Origin: Glandiceps talaboti
Taxonomy: Eukaryota > Hemichordata > Enteropneusta > Spengelidae
Direction of reading: 5' to 3'
Length of the DNA: 50,000 nt
Assembly: GCF_964340395.1 (NCBI RefSeq)
Contig: NC_135557.1
Span: forward strand, 11,731,046-11,781,045
Of the stretch, positions 1 through 23,970 are shown in pieces (position 1 is the first letter of the stretch; each line of letters starts with the position of its first letter). The translations under genes and the position numbers were made by a program. The notes under the pieces are model-generated. The model had not been told where the DNA came from. It did no database searches and saw only the letters and a list, made by a program, of their open reading frames with translations.

Positions 1-38
1 TTCTTGAACATTATTACAATGAAACGGTAAATGTTTAC

Positions 39-39
<1 letters not shown>

Positions 40-86
<47 letters not shown>

Positions 87-99
87 GCCTGTCTGTATG

Positions 100-130
<31 letters not shown>

Positions 131-347
131 GTATGTACATATGTATGTATGTATGTATGTATGTATGCATGTATGTATGTCTCTGTGCCTGTGTGTATGT
201 GTCTATCTATTTCTGTTTGTTTGTTTGTTTGTTTGTCTGTCTGTCTGTCTTTCTGTCTGTCTGTCTGTCTGTCTGTCTGTCGGTTTGTCTGTGTGTCTGT
301 ATTTCTCTCTCGCTCTCTTTCCCTCCCTCCCTCCCTCCCCCTCCCCC

Positions 348-378
<31 letters not shown>

Positions 379-400
379 TCTCTCTCATTCTCTCTCTCCA
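40..400. repeat. compound microsatellite (CTGT)n(ATGT)n(TTTG)n(CTCT)n
   Basis: It occupies most of the intron before the first recognised kinase exon. The long frames through it on both strands (Cys-Leu-Ser-Val, Tyr-Val-Cys-Met) come only from the tetranucleotide period and are not genes. Confidence 0.95.
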
Positions 401-467
401 CCCCTGTATTTTATAACAACACGTCTGATTTTACATTCCTGATATTGCGGTGCTGTTTTAATTTCAG

Positions 468-590
468 ATAACACACAGGTATCTTGCTGCTAGACATGTA
501 TTGGTCTTCGAAGGCAATATATGCAAAATATCAAACTTTATGTATTCCAGTGTTGTAGTCAATTCTAACACTTTCAACAAGGACATGAAA
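468..590 (+). CDS. kinase-like gene exon: catalytic loop and degenerate DFG
   Basis: The acceptor TTTCAG ends at 467 and the donor GTATGT starts at 591; 41 codons, phase 0 at both ends. The exon encodes the HRYLAARH loop and NFM in place of DFG, followed by a short activation segment ending NKDMK. Confidence 0.8.
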
Positions 591-3051
591 GTATGTACAC
601 ACCATATACATGTTCAATATTTTAGTATCAGCACATTAGTAATGTTGTACATTTATTTCATACCCAAAACGTAAATGTCACTTATCAATAACAAACATGA
701 ATTGATAGTTCAGGATACACATAATATGATGTAAATTAAGAATTAAATAACAATTACACAAATATATGTACCATCTTGAGCCTTACTAATACAAAAATGT
801 CATATTACATTTTTTTATAGAAAAAAGTTAGATTCGTATTAGAATCAACCTACACTTGTCTAATTCATTTTCGTTTCCATGACGATTTTATTTTTGAGGA
901 CGTGGTTCCCCAGGAATGGATGGCACCTGAAGTATTAACGATAAGGGAATTTTCCTTACAAAGCGACGTCTGGTCGTTTGGTGTTCTGATGTGGGAAATA
1001 TTTGCACAAGGTATTGTTTTCCTTGTTAATCAGGTCAAGAAGAATCGATAGATTGAATGACTGTTTATGTTTAGTACGAAGTAGGGACATGTTAAATAGG
1101 AATGCGATTCTGTAAAAAATTCCTTGAAAATCAAAATTTCTTCAATTCAATTCTCACAAATCTTTGCAATGTGAAATCATTTTTGAAAAAAAAATTAAAA
1201 TTGTGTAAAGTCAGCGTCTTGTTTTCAAGAAAGTCAACATTTCTTTTTAAATTCGGAACCCCCCCCCCCCCTCCTCCCCCAAATAGAGTCAGTGCAGTAG
1301 TCGGGGTCATAATGCCATAATTTTACTTTTAATGTGAATTTTGTTCGTCTTGACTTCATATTTTAATAGATTTGACTTTCCTTGAACAAAGTAACAACAA
1401 TCATTTTGTAAAAGTTTACTCCCAATGCACATTGTACGTTAACACAAATCAACTCATTTTTTCTACTTTTGTCAATTGCATATTTGGACCACCTAACAGT
1501 GTGTCGTTCGTCCAATCAGAAATTAACTAATTAACGATACATTGTTTTAACTCAACAACGACACCGTTCCCAATGCCAATATTGAAATGTAATTGGTAAT
1601 TAAATGCGAAAAAAAATCATTGGATTGGTTTGTACAGTGCCTATTGAAATGTGAGAAAGAAATTTGAATAATTACTTATAGCTTTCTTTATTGATTGCTT
1701 GCATGTAGGTGAACACCCATATAAAGGAATGACAAAAGAAGAAGTTTACAAGAAAGTGATACGTGGCTACAGACTTAAAAATCCTACATATTGTCCTAAA
1801 GAAATGTACGTATACATGTCATTTGTTCTGCCCCTCTCTGCCCTTTTGCTGTGTCCCTGTCTCTGTGTGTATATGTATGTGTATATGTGTGTATGTATGT
1901 ATGTATGTATGTATGTATGTATGTATGTATGTATGTATGTATGTATGTACGTACGTACGTACGTACGCATGTTGGTCTATTTGTCTGTAAATCTGTCTGT
2001 CTGTTTGTCTGTCTGTCTCTGTTTGTCAAATCTCTCATACAGACATACACGTACAAACGTACACACACACTCACACACTCACTCACTCACTCACTCACTC
2101 ACTCATTCTTTCTTGAAAATCGTTTTTCACACACTGTTCCCCCTATTCTATGTTGTTTTAACTAGTTATCATATAATGTCGTGTTGCTGGAAACACGCCG
2201 CCAAAGATCGACTAATGTGGCAGAAAATAGAGGAAGAATTAAAGAGGCGATTGCACAGTCTTAAGGTAATTATAAATAAGCTGCACAGTTTAAATAAAAA
2301 ATGCTATGACACTCTCTAATGAAACTGGATATATTTTCTTGTAAACTTATACCTTTTTGATAATTACGTAAATTTGGTTGAGTTTTTTGTCTAACATGTA
2401 AAGCCTGCTTAGGTTACGTAAGGTTATTTACAGGTTTTGAGTACATATATTCGAAATAGTTTTAACTTCGACCATGTGAATATCTGGTAATTAGGCGTTG
2501 TAGAAAGTCGCAGTTAGTAGCACAATAGAACACTATGGTATAGTGGCTCGTTCTACTCCTGCTAGGCATGAAGGGAATGTTTTAGTGAATCCATTAAACC
2601 AATTTGCATAAATTTCAATATTTGTACAGTGTTTATCGTTACACACGTTATCCTATAATACAGTTCTTTTTTACATTAATTATTTCTTATGAGATATTCC
2701 CGCTCTTTTATGGTAAAGGTGTGATCGTGAGTTTGTCTATTATGTCTTTTTGTTTGTATTTAAGAGCTCATGTTTCTTGATCACTCCATTTTCAGGAAAA
2801 TTATTTTCTTACATTCAGTATTATTTCATAGACTATATTAAGATACCAAAGTATATGTTATACTTAAAAGTGAAGCTTTAAAATAGAAAATTTAAATTGA
2901 ATATTGAAGGTTTTATTCAAGTTTCCAAATTGGCTTCCCGTAACTATAACAACATAAATCTGACGCAATGTTTCATTTTTCAAATTGTCATCCACAGGAG
3001 GCAAACCGAATAGATAACAACAACGGTGAAATCGGAGAATCGGAAGTATAA
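468..3051 (+). CDS. 3' end of a tyrosine-kinase-family gene, probable pseudokinase (partial)
   Basis: Five exons join in frame: 468-590, 914-1010, 1709-1805, 2166-2265 and 2998-3051 (stop TAA). They give the last ~156 residues of a protein whose 5' part lies outside the window. Visible kinase landmarks in order are subdomain VIb ([13 protein letters not shown]), the magnesium-loop region (KISNFM), [19 protein letters not shown], the GYRL..P..CP segment and CCW, then a short polar tail. In active tyrosine kinases these read HRDLAARN and DFG. Here the catalytic Asp is Tyr, the catalytic-loop Asn is His, and DFG is NFM. By family knowledge phosphotransfer should be lost, so a scaffold or allosteric role is inferred. 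The exact subfamily (receptor or cytoplasmic) cannot be told from this C-terminal part. Donor, acceptor and phase agree at all four introns, which argues against a dead pseudogene. The last two exons are duplicated downstream. Confidence 0.85.
914..1010 (+). CDS. kinase-like gene exon: APE motif and subdomain IX
   Basis: The acceptor CCCCAG ends at 913 after a pyrimidine-rich stretch and the donor GTATTG starts at 1011. The exon encodes EWMAPEVL and [16 protein letters not shown]. The frame is also open back to an AG at 820, but using that site would stretch the activation segment well beyond the family norm, so 914 is preferred. Confidence 0.85.
1709..1805 (+). CDS. kinase-like gene exon: subdomain X
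   Basis: The acceptor CATGTAG ends at 1708 and the donor GTACGT starts at 1806. It encodes [13 protein letters not shown], then GYRL and NPTYCPKE, the classical tyrosine-kinase segment before the final helices. The phase (1 in, 2 out) matches both neighbours. No second copy of this exon exists in the duplicated block. Confidence 0.88.
1865..2106. repeat. compound microsatellite (ATGT)n(ACGT)n(CTGT)n(ACTC)n
   Basis: It is an intronic tract between exons 1709-1805 and 2166-2265. The same motif order recurs at 6563-6776, with a longer ACTC part there. Confidence 0.95.
2166..2265 (+). CDS. kinase-like gene penultimate exon, copy A
   Basis: The acceptor AACTAG ends at 2165 and the donor GTAATT starts at 2266. 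It encodes [15 protein letters not shown] and then [12 protein letters not shown], matching the CW....D/R.....I end of the kinase domain. The usual Arg-Pro reads Arg-Leu. Confidence 0.88.
2998..3051 (+). CDS. kinase-like gene terminal coding exon, copy A
   Basis: The acceptor TCCACAG ends at 2997. The exon encodes a 17-residue polar tail ([17 protein letters not shown]) and ends at TAA 3049-3051. It lies 733 bp after the previous exon. Confidence 0.82.
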   Translation, partial: EANRIDNNNGEIGESEV

Positions 3052-3361
3052 TGACATTTCATAAATACAACAAGAATTGCACAAATAATGCTTCAACAAG
3101 TTTGGATAGAGACAAGGATTCGTGCTGGGATAATTTCAATGAGCAGCCATCGGATTGCTTGACAATACTTTGAATTAATGGTGATTTCGCATTTTATTCT
3201 GTCGATTACAAAAATCTTGTATGCTTATTATACACTAGTAATGATTAATTGGTGATAATTACTTCTTCGGCATGGCATCAGGCAATACCATCAAAGAAAC
3301 TTATTTTTTATATCAATTTCAATTTTTATTGATGTTTATTTTTGTATGTACTGGTGGCCAA

Positions 3362-3367
3362 AATAAA
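3362..3367 (+). terminator. poly(A) signal AATAAA, copy A
   Basis: A canonical AATAAA hexamer lies ~310 bp after the stop codon at 3051. It is conserved in the duplicate at 8036-8041. Confidence 0.6.
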
Positions 3368-3908
3368 ATTGCATATATATGTCATGATTGTGTACTTAGT
3401 TTTGCTTTCTGAAAGTAGAAACAGAAACGTGTCATCAAACATAGGCCAACGATAACGTATTGACAGAGACGCTTAATTCCGGATCTAGTGAATGCAATTT
3501 GAACAAAGGTATGTCGGTGAGTGATGTATTCCTCGGATAAAGTATAGAAGAAAGGTGTGGGTGACAAGGTTTAAAACATTTCCACACTTTTTAGACGCAA
3601 TAATGACATTTCCGACCACTGGGGGCGTTATACACGCCGCGAAAGCTGGCAGAGTCCAGCGTCTTCATGTCTTCATGATTGTTAACTTCATGATTGCATA
3701 CTATGTATATGCTATTGCAAGTTAATATTGATTATCAATGATACTTGTAAAACACAGACAAAGCTACAATGTCCATCCGTATAAGTAAAAGTCGGATGGA
3801 CTTTTGATGTCCATTACCCAGCTGCGACAACTGTATACACCGCTTACAATAAAAAGCTGTCATCGAAGCATACTGTTTTTTTTGTATTTACAATATTCAT
3901 GCTTCTCG

Positions 3909-3967
3909 GTATGTATGTATGTATGTATGTATGTATGTATGTATGTATGTATGTATGTATGTATGTA
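3909..3967. repeat. (GTAT)n microsatellite at the left edge of the Penelope-like element
   Basis: It is a pure GTAT run that ends at AGGAAGTCAGTGG, the first element-specific bases. Together with the ATGT run at 6563 it brackets the retroelement. Confidence 0.9.
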
Positions 3968-4069
3968 GGAAGTCAGTGGTAAGATTTGTCCGTAGTACAG
4001 TGCTCGATACGTCTGCACGCAGAGCTGAGTATATGTTGAGGGTAGAAGAAAATCAAGTCGGGTTTTTCG

Positions 4070-4111
4070 TCTCTACAAGCCTGTTTCGTGAGTAAATCAC
4101 TCGTCAGGAGA
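4070..4111 (-). ncRNA. hammerhead ribozyme motif, left PLE terminal repeat (inverted)
   Basis: It is the exact reverse complement of the 42-nt motif at 6486-6527: TCTCTAC at 4070 and TCGTCAG at 4101 on the + strand. The two ribozymes therefore face opposite directions, in line with the inverted terminal repeats. Confidence 0.83.
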
Positions 4112-4257
4112 TGTTGATGTACTGAATATACCTCGTATAAATCGTGTGGTGTAAGGCGATGCGGACGTATCGAGCACTGTACTACGGACAAATCTTACCA
4201 TTGACTTCCTAACCTGCTCCAAGCTCACACTTGTAGAGCACTCTTCGATAACCCGCA

Positions 4258-4494
4258 ATGGAGAAATTCAACATCGACTACTCACCAAAGAATATACCTC
4301 TCCCTTCACACAACGATTACCTACTTCGCCTCATCGAAAAGACCGAACAGTTCCTACGAAGAATGCGTTGGAAAGCTTTCTTCTTCCTCAACCCCAGCGC
4401 AACCTCTTCAACCACAAATACATACGGCTTCAACTCTACAAAGAACCCCCCTCCAATCGACGAGCTCAAGGAATTTGAAGACGACATATACTAA
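4258..4494 (+). pseudogene. PLE ORF, N-terminal segment
   Basis: It encodes MEKFNIDYSPKN..., with YGFNSTKNPPPIDELKEFED near its end, which resembles the conserved N-terminal segment before PLE reverse transcriptases. The frame stops at TAA 4492-4494, and the RT continues in another frame from about 4475, so an indel separates them. It is labelled pseudogene because the protein is split. The true start may lie upstream. Confidence 0.65.
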
Positions 4495-5734
4495 GGATGA
4501 TCCAATCAACAAAGTTCAAGCAACTAAACTCCTCAAAAAGCTTGCAGACGACACCAAACGCATCAAAGACGAAACCAGCCTTATAATCACCGCCGACAAG
4601 ACGACAAACTACTACAAACTTAAACCAAAAACATACAACGACCTCCTAAAACAAAACGTCACAAAATCCTACAAACACGCACAACCCAACACCACACAAG
4701 CAATCCATACAGAAAACAAAAAGATCGCAACGAAACTACACATCGATGACAGAGTAGATACTACAGCATACAAAGAAGCATTCATCACACTCAAAGACCA
4801 CAAACCGAATTTCAGCAACAAACCTACCTGCCGGCTTATCAACCCCACAAAATCCGAGATAGGCAAAATCAGTAAACAAATACTTGACCGAATCAACACC
4901 AAAATTCTAAATTCGACAAAGTTCAACCAATGGAAGAATACAGCATCAGTAATCGAATGGTTCAAAACCATCGAAAACAAACAAGCCCACAACTTCATCA
5001 GCTTCGATGTTGTAGAATTCTACCCATCAATCAGCCAAGACCTCCTCAACAGAGCACTGACATTTGCCTCAGACTACGACAACATCACAGCCGACGAACG
5101 TAACATCATCCTCCATGCCAAGAACTCTGTCCTTATACATAAACAACAACCCTGGGAAAAGAAAGGCAACACAACATTCGACGTTACAATGGGCAGTTAT
5201 GATGGTGTCGAAACATGCGAGCTGGTAGGAAGCTTCCTCCTCTCCCAACTACAAGGCCCTGATATCAACATAGGGCTATACAGAGATGACGGATTAGCCG
5301 TTTCGAACACATCACCAAGGGACACAGAAAACATCAAGAAAAACATATGCCGCATTTTCCACCTCAACGGACTACGCATAACAATAGAAGCCAACAAACA
5401 GATAATCAACTTTTTAGATGTCACCCTCAACTTGAGCAACGATACGTACCGGCCCTACACAAAGCCCGACACCATCCTGCAGTATGTACACCGAGATAGC
5501 AACCACCCACAAACCACGACTAAGAGCATACCCACTGGCATAAACAAACGCATATCATTACACTCTTCGAACAAAGCATCTTTCGACCAAGCCGCACCCC
5601 CATACCAAAAAGCACTCAACGAGAGCGGATACAAATACACACTACACTACGAGCCGACCACGACCTCTAGACGAAGAAACAGACAACGGAAAGACATATC
5701 ATGGTACAACCCCCCCATTCAGCAAAAATGTTAG
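4475..5734 (+). pseudogene. PLE reverse transcriptase domain (frameshifted at its 3' end)
   Basis: This 419-residue frame holds PLE RT blocks in order: ITADKTTNYYKL, TLKDHKPNF, a PTCRLINPTKSEIGKISK block, NFISFDVVEFYPSI (first catalytic Asp), MGSYDGVETCELVG, YRDDGLAV (catalytic Asp pair) and INFLDVTL. It stops just after a run of seven C (within 5708-5716). Downstream the correct frame resumes with FSKNVSTNIGHRFL..., so one extra C is the simplest explanation for the premature stop. Its product would be the cDNA-synthesising polymerase of the element. Confidence 0.9.
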
Positions 5735-6371
5735 CACCAACATCGGACACAGATTCCTCAGCCTTGTAGACAAACACTTCCACAAAGATCATAAACTCAG
5801 AAAAATCTTCAACCGCAACACCGTTAAAATCAGTTACAGCTGCATGAATAACATCAAGCATGTCATCAACAACCACAACAAACGCATCCTTATTTCACAC
5901 GAACGCACCAACACCACCGTAAACAGCACCAATGCCAGTAAAACATGCGACTGTCGACAAAAAAAAACATGCCCGCTCAACGAAAACTGCCTACAGAAAT
6001 CCGTAATCTACCAAGCAGCCGTCACTCGCAAGGACAACGACATTACAGAAACATACATCGGGCTCACAGAAAACGAGTTTAAGACAAGGTACAGAAACCA
6101 CACAGCATCATTCCGAAACACTAAACATAGGAACTCTACGGAACTCAGCAAACATATCTGGTCCCTCAAGGATAAAAATATCGACCACTCCATTTCCTGG
6201 CGACCACTTTCATCCCACCCACCCTACAATAGCGCAAGCAAGAAGTGCAATTTATGCCTCAAAGAAAAGTTCTTTATTATCTGCCGACCCGAACTATCCA
6301 CATTAAATAAACGAAATGAACTTGTATCCTCTTGTCGCCATCGAAATAAAACATTGTTGTGTAACACCTGA
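5735..6371 (+). pseudogene. PLE linker and GIY-YIG endonuclease domain
   Basis: It continues the RT protein in a shifted frame. Features are a linker (NTVKISYSCMNNI), a cysteine cluster (CDCRQKKTCPLNENC) and the GIY-YIG core (YIGLTENEFKTRYRNH, then SELSKHIWSLKD-like residues). It ends in CLKEKFFII...NELVSSCRHRNK and stops at 6369-6371. In Penelope-like elements this domain nicks target DNA to prime reverse transcription. From residue 5844 onward the frame is uninterrupted (175 residues). Confidence 0.88.
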
Positions 6372-6485
6372 CCCATCGCACACATAATTGACACCTTTTG
6401 TACAAACAATAGCACCACTCAACACCCTAGGTAAAACCCGCCTTACACCACACGATTTATACGAGGTATATTCAGTACATCAACA

Positions 6486-6527
6486 TCTCCTGACGAGTGA
6501 TTTACTCACGAAACAGGCTTGTAGAGA
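6486..6527 (+). ncRNA. hammerhead ribozyme motif, right PLE terminal repeat
   Basis: Read 5'->3', stem I TCTC precedes the core CTGACGA. Stem II is GTGA/TCAC around TTTAC, followed by GAAA. A minimal stem III (ACA/TGT pairing around a GGCT loop) leads to the cleavage-site triplet GTA, and GAGA closes stem I. All conserved core positions (CUGANGA, GAAA, NUH) are present. The very short stem III is typical of hammerheads described in Penelope-like elements. Activity is inferred from the motif only. Confidence 0.85.
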
Positions 6528-6562
6528 CGAAAAACGCGACTTGATTTTCTTCTACCCTCAAC

Positions 6563-6593
<31 letters not shown>

Positions 6594-6776
6594 TGTATGT
6601 ATGTATGTATGTATGTATGTTTTTGGTCTATATGTCTGTAAATCTGTCTGTCTGTCTGTCATACAGACATACACACTCACTCACTCATTCTGAGACATTC
6701 ACTCACTCATTCACTCACTCACTCACTGATCACTCACTCACACTCACTCACTCACTCACTCACTCACTCACTTATT
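6563..6776. repeat. compound microsatellite (ATGT)n(CTGT)n(ACTC)n
   Basis: It is the right flank of the Penelope-like element and the beginning of duplication copy B. Compared with 1865-2106 the ACGT part is missing and the ACTC part is expanded and interrupted. Confidence 0.93.
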
Positions 6777-6833
6777 CTTTCTTGGAAATCGTTTTTTACA
6801 CACTGTTCCCCCTATTCTATGTTGTTTTAACAG

Positions 6834-6933
6834 CTATCATATAATGTCGTGTTGCTGGAAACACGCCGCCAAAGATCGACTAATGTGGCAGAAAATAGAG
6901 GAAGAATTAAAGAGGCGATTGCACAGTCTTAAA
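6834..6933 (+). CDS. kinase-like gene penultimate exon, copy B (possible alternative exon)
   Basis: The coding sequence gives the same 33 residues as copy A. The acceptor is improved (TTAACAG ending at 6833). The donor differs: AAA|GTACAT instead of AAG|GTAATT, so the splice site is still GT and the frame is preserved. Nothing in the exon is broken. It could be spliced from exon 1709-1805 in place of copy A, or be silent. The first codon completes to Ile in both copies. Confidence 0.7.
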
Positions 6934-7663
6934 GTACATAAATTAAAATGCACAGTATAAAGCAAAAATGCTATGACACTCTCTGATGAAACTTGATATA
7001 TTTTCTTGTAAACTTATACCTTTTTTGATAATTACGTAAATTTGGTTGAGTTTTTTGTCTAACATGTAAAGCCTGCTTAGGTTACGTAAGGTTATTTACA
7101 GGTTTTGAGTGCATATATTCGAAACAGTTTTAACTTCAACCATGTGAATATCTGGTAATTAGGCGTTGTAGAAAGTCGCAGTTAGTAGCACAATAGAACA
7201 CTATGGTATAGTGTCTCGTTCTACTCCTGCTAGGCATGAAGGGAATGTTTTAGTGAATCCATTAAACCAATTTGCATAAATTTCAATATTTGTACAGTGT
7301 TTATCGCTACACACTTTATCCTATAACACAGTTCTTTTTTTACATTAATTATTTCTTATGAGATATTTTCTCTTTTATGGTAAAGGTGTGATCGTGAGTT
7401 TGTCTATTATGTCTTTTTGTTTGTATTTAAGAGCTCATGTTTCTTGATCAATTCATTTTCAGGGAAATTATTTTCTTACATTCAGTATTATTTCATAGAC
7501 TATATGAAGATACCAAAGTATATGTTATACTTAAAAGTGAAGCTTTAAAATAGAAAATTAAATTGAATAGTGAAGGTTTTATTCAAGTTTCCAAATTGGC
7601 TTCCCGTAACTATAACAACATAAATCTGACGCAATGTTTCATTTTTCAAATTGTCATCCACAG

Positions 7664-7717
7664 GAGGCAAACCGAATAGATAACAACAACGGTGAAATCG
7701 GAGAATCGGAAGTATAA
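7664..7717 (+). CDS. kinase-like gene terminal coding exon, copy B
   Basis: It is identical in coding sequence to 2998-3051, with the acceptor CCACAG ending at 7663 and the stop TAA at 7715-7717. It keeps an open frame with exon 6834-6933. Confidence 0.7.
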   Translation, partial: EANRIDNNNGEIGESEV

Positions 7718-8035
7718 TGACATTTCATAAATACAACAAGAATTGCACAAATAATGCTTCAACAAGTTTGGATAGAGACAAGGATTCGTGCTGGGATAAT
7801 TTAAATGAGCAGCCATCGGTTTGCATGACAATACTTTGAATTTATTGTGATTTCTCATTTAATTCTGTCGATTAAAAAAATCTTGTAAGCTTATTATACA
7901 CTAAATTGCTAGTAATGATTAATTCGTGATAATTACTACTTCGGCATGGCATCAGGCAATACCATCAAAGAAACTTATTTTTTATATCAATTTCAATTTT
8001 TATTGATGTTTATTTTTGTATGTGCTGGTGGCCAA

Positions 8036-8041
8036 AATAAA
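8036..8041 (+). terminator. poly(A) signal AATAAA, copy B
   Basis: This is the duplicated counterpart of the signal at 3362-3367, in the same context (GGCCAAAATAAAATTGCATA). Confidence 0.55.
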
Positions 8042-8572
8042 ATTGCATATATTTGTCATGATTGTGTACTTAGTTTTGCTTTGTGAAAGAAAAAACAGCA
8101 AAGTGTCATCAAACATAGCCCAACGATAACGTATACAGAGACGCTTAATTCAGGATCTAGTGAATGTAATTTGAACAAAGGTATGTCGGTGAGTGATGTA
8201 TTCCTCGGATAAAGTATAGAAGAAAGGTGTGGGCGACAAGTTTTAAAACATTTCCACACTTTTTAGACGCAATAATGACATTTCCGACCACTGGGGGCGT
8301 TATACACGTCGCGCGAAAGCTGGCAGAGTCCAGCGTCTTCATGATTGTTAACTTCATGATTGCATACGATGTATATGCTATTGCAAGTTAATATTGATAT
8401 TAATGCATGGTACTCGTAAAACACGGACAAAGATACAATGTCCATCCGTATAAGTAAAAGTCGGACGGACTTGTGATGGCCATTACCCCGCTGCGACAAC
8501 TATATACACCGCTTACAATAAAGGCTGTCATCGACGCATACTTTTTTTGTATTTACCATATTCATGCTTGCC

Positions 8573-9817
8573 GTGAAAGGCAGACGAACGCTTCTCTGTA
8601 CGCATATTCAAGGATACTATATACACAGATGTGTTATTTAAAAGACATATTCATTATCATTATTGGAGTCATGATGGGTGAATTGTTAGAGTGATCGGCT
8701 TGAAATCTACAGGTTGCAGGTGCCTGCTGTTTAACTAAAGTCCTTGGGCAAGATTTGAACCACAGTCAACTCAGCTGTATAATTGGGGACCTGGTGGGAT
8801 GCAGGTTGCAAAGTGGAGTCTTTTATCATATACGCTGAAATGGCTGCAATGTATTGTATGCTCAGCTCCCCTGGGAGTTGAGGAAGAGGGCCGTAGTGCC
8901 GTTCTAATTCGGGCCAGGGGTTTGAGCACGGCGTGGGAAAGCGTTATATAAGAACCAAACAGTATTATTTCATTATTATTCAGATATATTATATCTTGTT
9001 TTACATACACTGTAGTTCACTTCTCAATCAAATTCACAAGTTAAAGAGAATTTTCCAACCCTATGGCGTACACCATATCTGATGACATGATACATGTTAA
9101 TCTAGTTCCAATACAATATAATTACGAATTACACCTCCGGATCCACTCACCTCCACTCACGCATAGTCAAAGTCGTTGCTCTACAAGTCATGAGATGCAA
9201 TTGACAATGCACCCACAGTCACCCATGGCCACACAGTCATTAGCATCATGTCTTTGTTTTTTTTTAATCACAAAATCCTGACCAATAACACAGTCCCTCG
9301 TAAAGCTAGTGTTTATTGGGGTAGTTATATAACGTCCAAATATGGTATATTTGTCAACTCAGGATGCGACTTATATATTGTTTACGTGACTTTAGGTTCA
9401 CTGATAGCATGAACAACTTTTTTGTGCTGATTGAGGGACTTCGACCAGACGTGGTTTAGTTAGATATCACGTTGGCATCCAGACTAGACACCTGTAGACC
9501 TAGTCGGATAAGTTGAATAAATACAGGAGGGCTGGTGATTTACAAATCACCCACGGCAGAAATAATTGATAATCCCCAATTCCACTGATGTAGATAAGTA
9601 TCATTTTAATGCTCGAAGTTGAATCATGTTTATGCTACAGAGTACTAATAAAAGACAACGCATGCAAACCAGAAGTTAATTTTTCTACAGTTGTTCTATT
9701 TTTTTAACCGATACATTCGATTGCCGAATAATCGATTATGGTATTGAATCGATTATCGTATTTGTTGATAATATCGAATCTTTTTGTCGAAAGTCAAGTA
9801 GCCTTCAGCACAGATTC
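8573..9817. other. intergenic stretch between the convergent kinase-like and lectin-GH9 genes
   Basis: Apart from the SINE-like repeat at 8662-8966 I recognise no gene here. The short frames (70-80 residues) have no recognisable domain. A TTTATT at 9312-9317 could be the reverse-strand poly(A) signal of the GH9 gene. Confidence 0.5.
8662..8966 (+). mobile_element. tRNA-derived SINE-like repeat
   Basis: The head resembles a tRNA with an A-box-like TTGTTAGAGTGATCGG and a B-box-like GGTTGCAGGTGCC. A body follows with GTCCTTGGGCAAGA, and the tail GCGTTATATAAGAACCAAA ends in ATT-rich sequence. This order is familiar from invertebrate deuterostome tRNA-SINEs. The copy is diverged and no clear target-site duplication was found. 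Confidence 0.6.

Positions 9818-23970
<14,153 letters not shown>

Larger units (their letters stand above)
1870..3908 (+). repeat. segmental duplication, copy A (last two kinase exons and 3' flank)
   Basis: From the (ATGT)n/(ACTC)n tract in the intron before the penultimate exon through the 3'UTR to ...TTCATGCTTCTCGG, this block matches 6563-8572 nearly base for base apart from scattered substitutions and small indels. Copy A runs straight into a second (GTAT)n tract at 3909. Confidence 0.92.
3968..6562 (+). mobile_element. Penelope-like retroelement (PLE) with inverted terminal repeats, frameshifted
   Basis: The element contains an RT ORF with the YRDDG motif, a downstream GIY-YIG endonuclease and terminal repeats of ~127 bp in inverted orientation (about 4032-4159 and 6438-6562). 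Each terminal repeat carries a hammerhead ribozyme motif, a known hallmark of Penelope-like elements. Base composition inside the ORFs is A- and C-rich, unlike the flanks. A further pair of ~45-bp inverted arms (3971-4017 and 4160-4208) surrounds the left terminal repeat. The insertion lies within a GTAT/ATGT microsatellite, so a target-site duplication cannot be read. At least two frame breaks imply that it is no longer autonomous. Confidence 0.93.
6563..8572 (+). repeat. segmental duplication, copy B
   Basis: This is the second copy of 1870-3908, beginning in an (ATGT)n tract directly after the Penelope-like element. It carries duplicated exons at 6834-6933 and 7664-7717 and the poly(A) signal at 8036. 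The similarity ends at about 8572, where the sequence continues uniquely. Confidence 0.92.

Noticed and set aside
821-913. 5' extension of the kinase exon to the AG at 820
   Set aside because: The frame is open and phase-compatible, but it would add ~31 unusual residues between NFM and APE. The CCCCAG at 913 gives a normal-length activation segment.
4669-6418. Reverse-strand frames opposite the PLE
   Set aside because: These are shadows of the RT and GIY-YIG coding sequence on the other strand.
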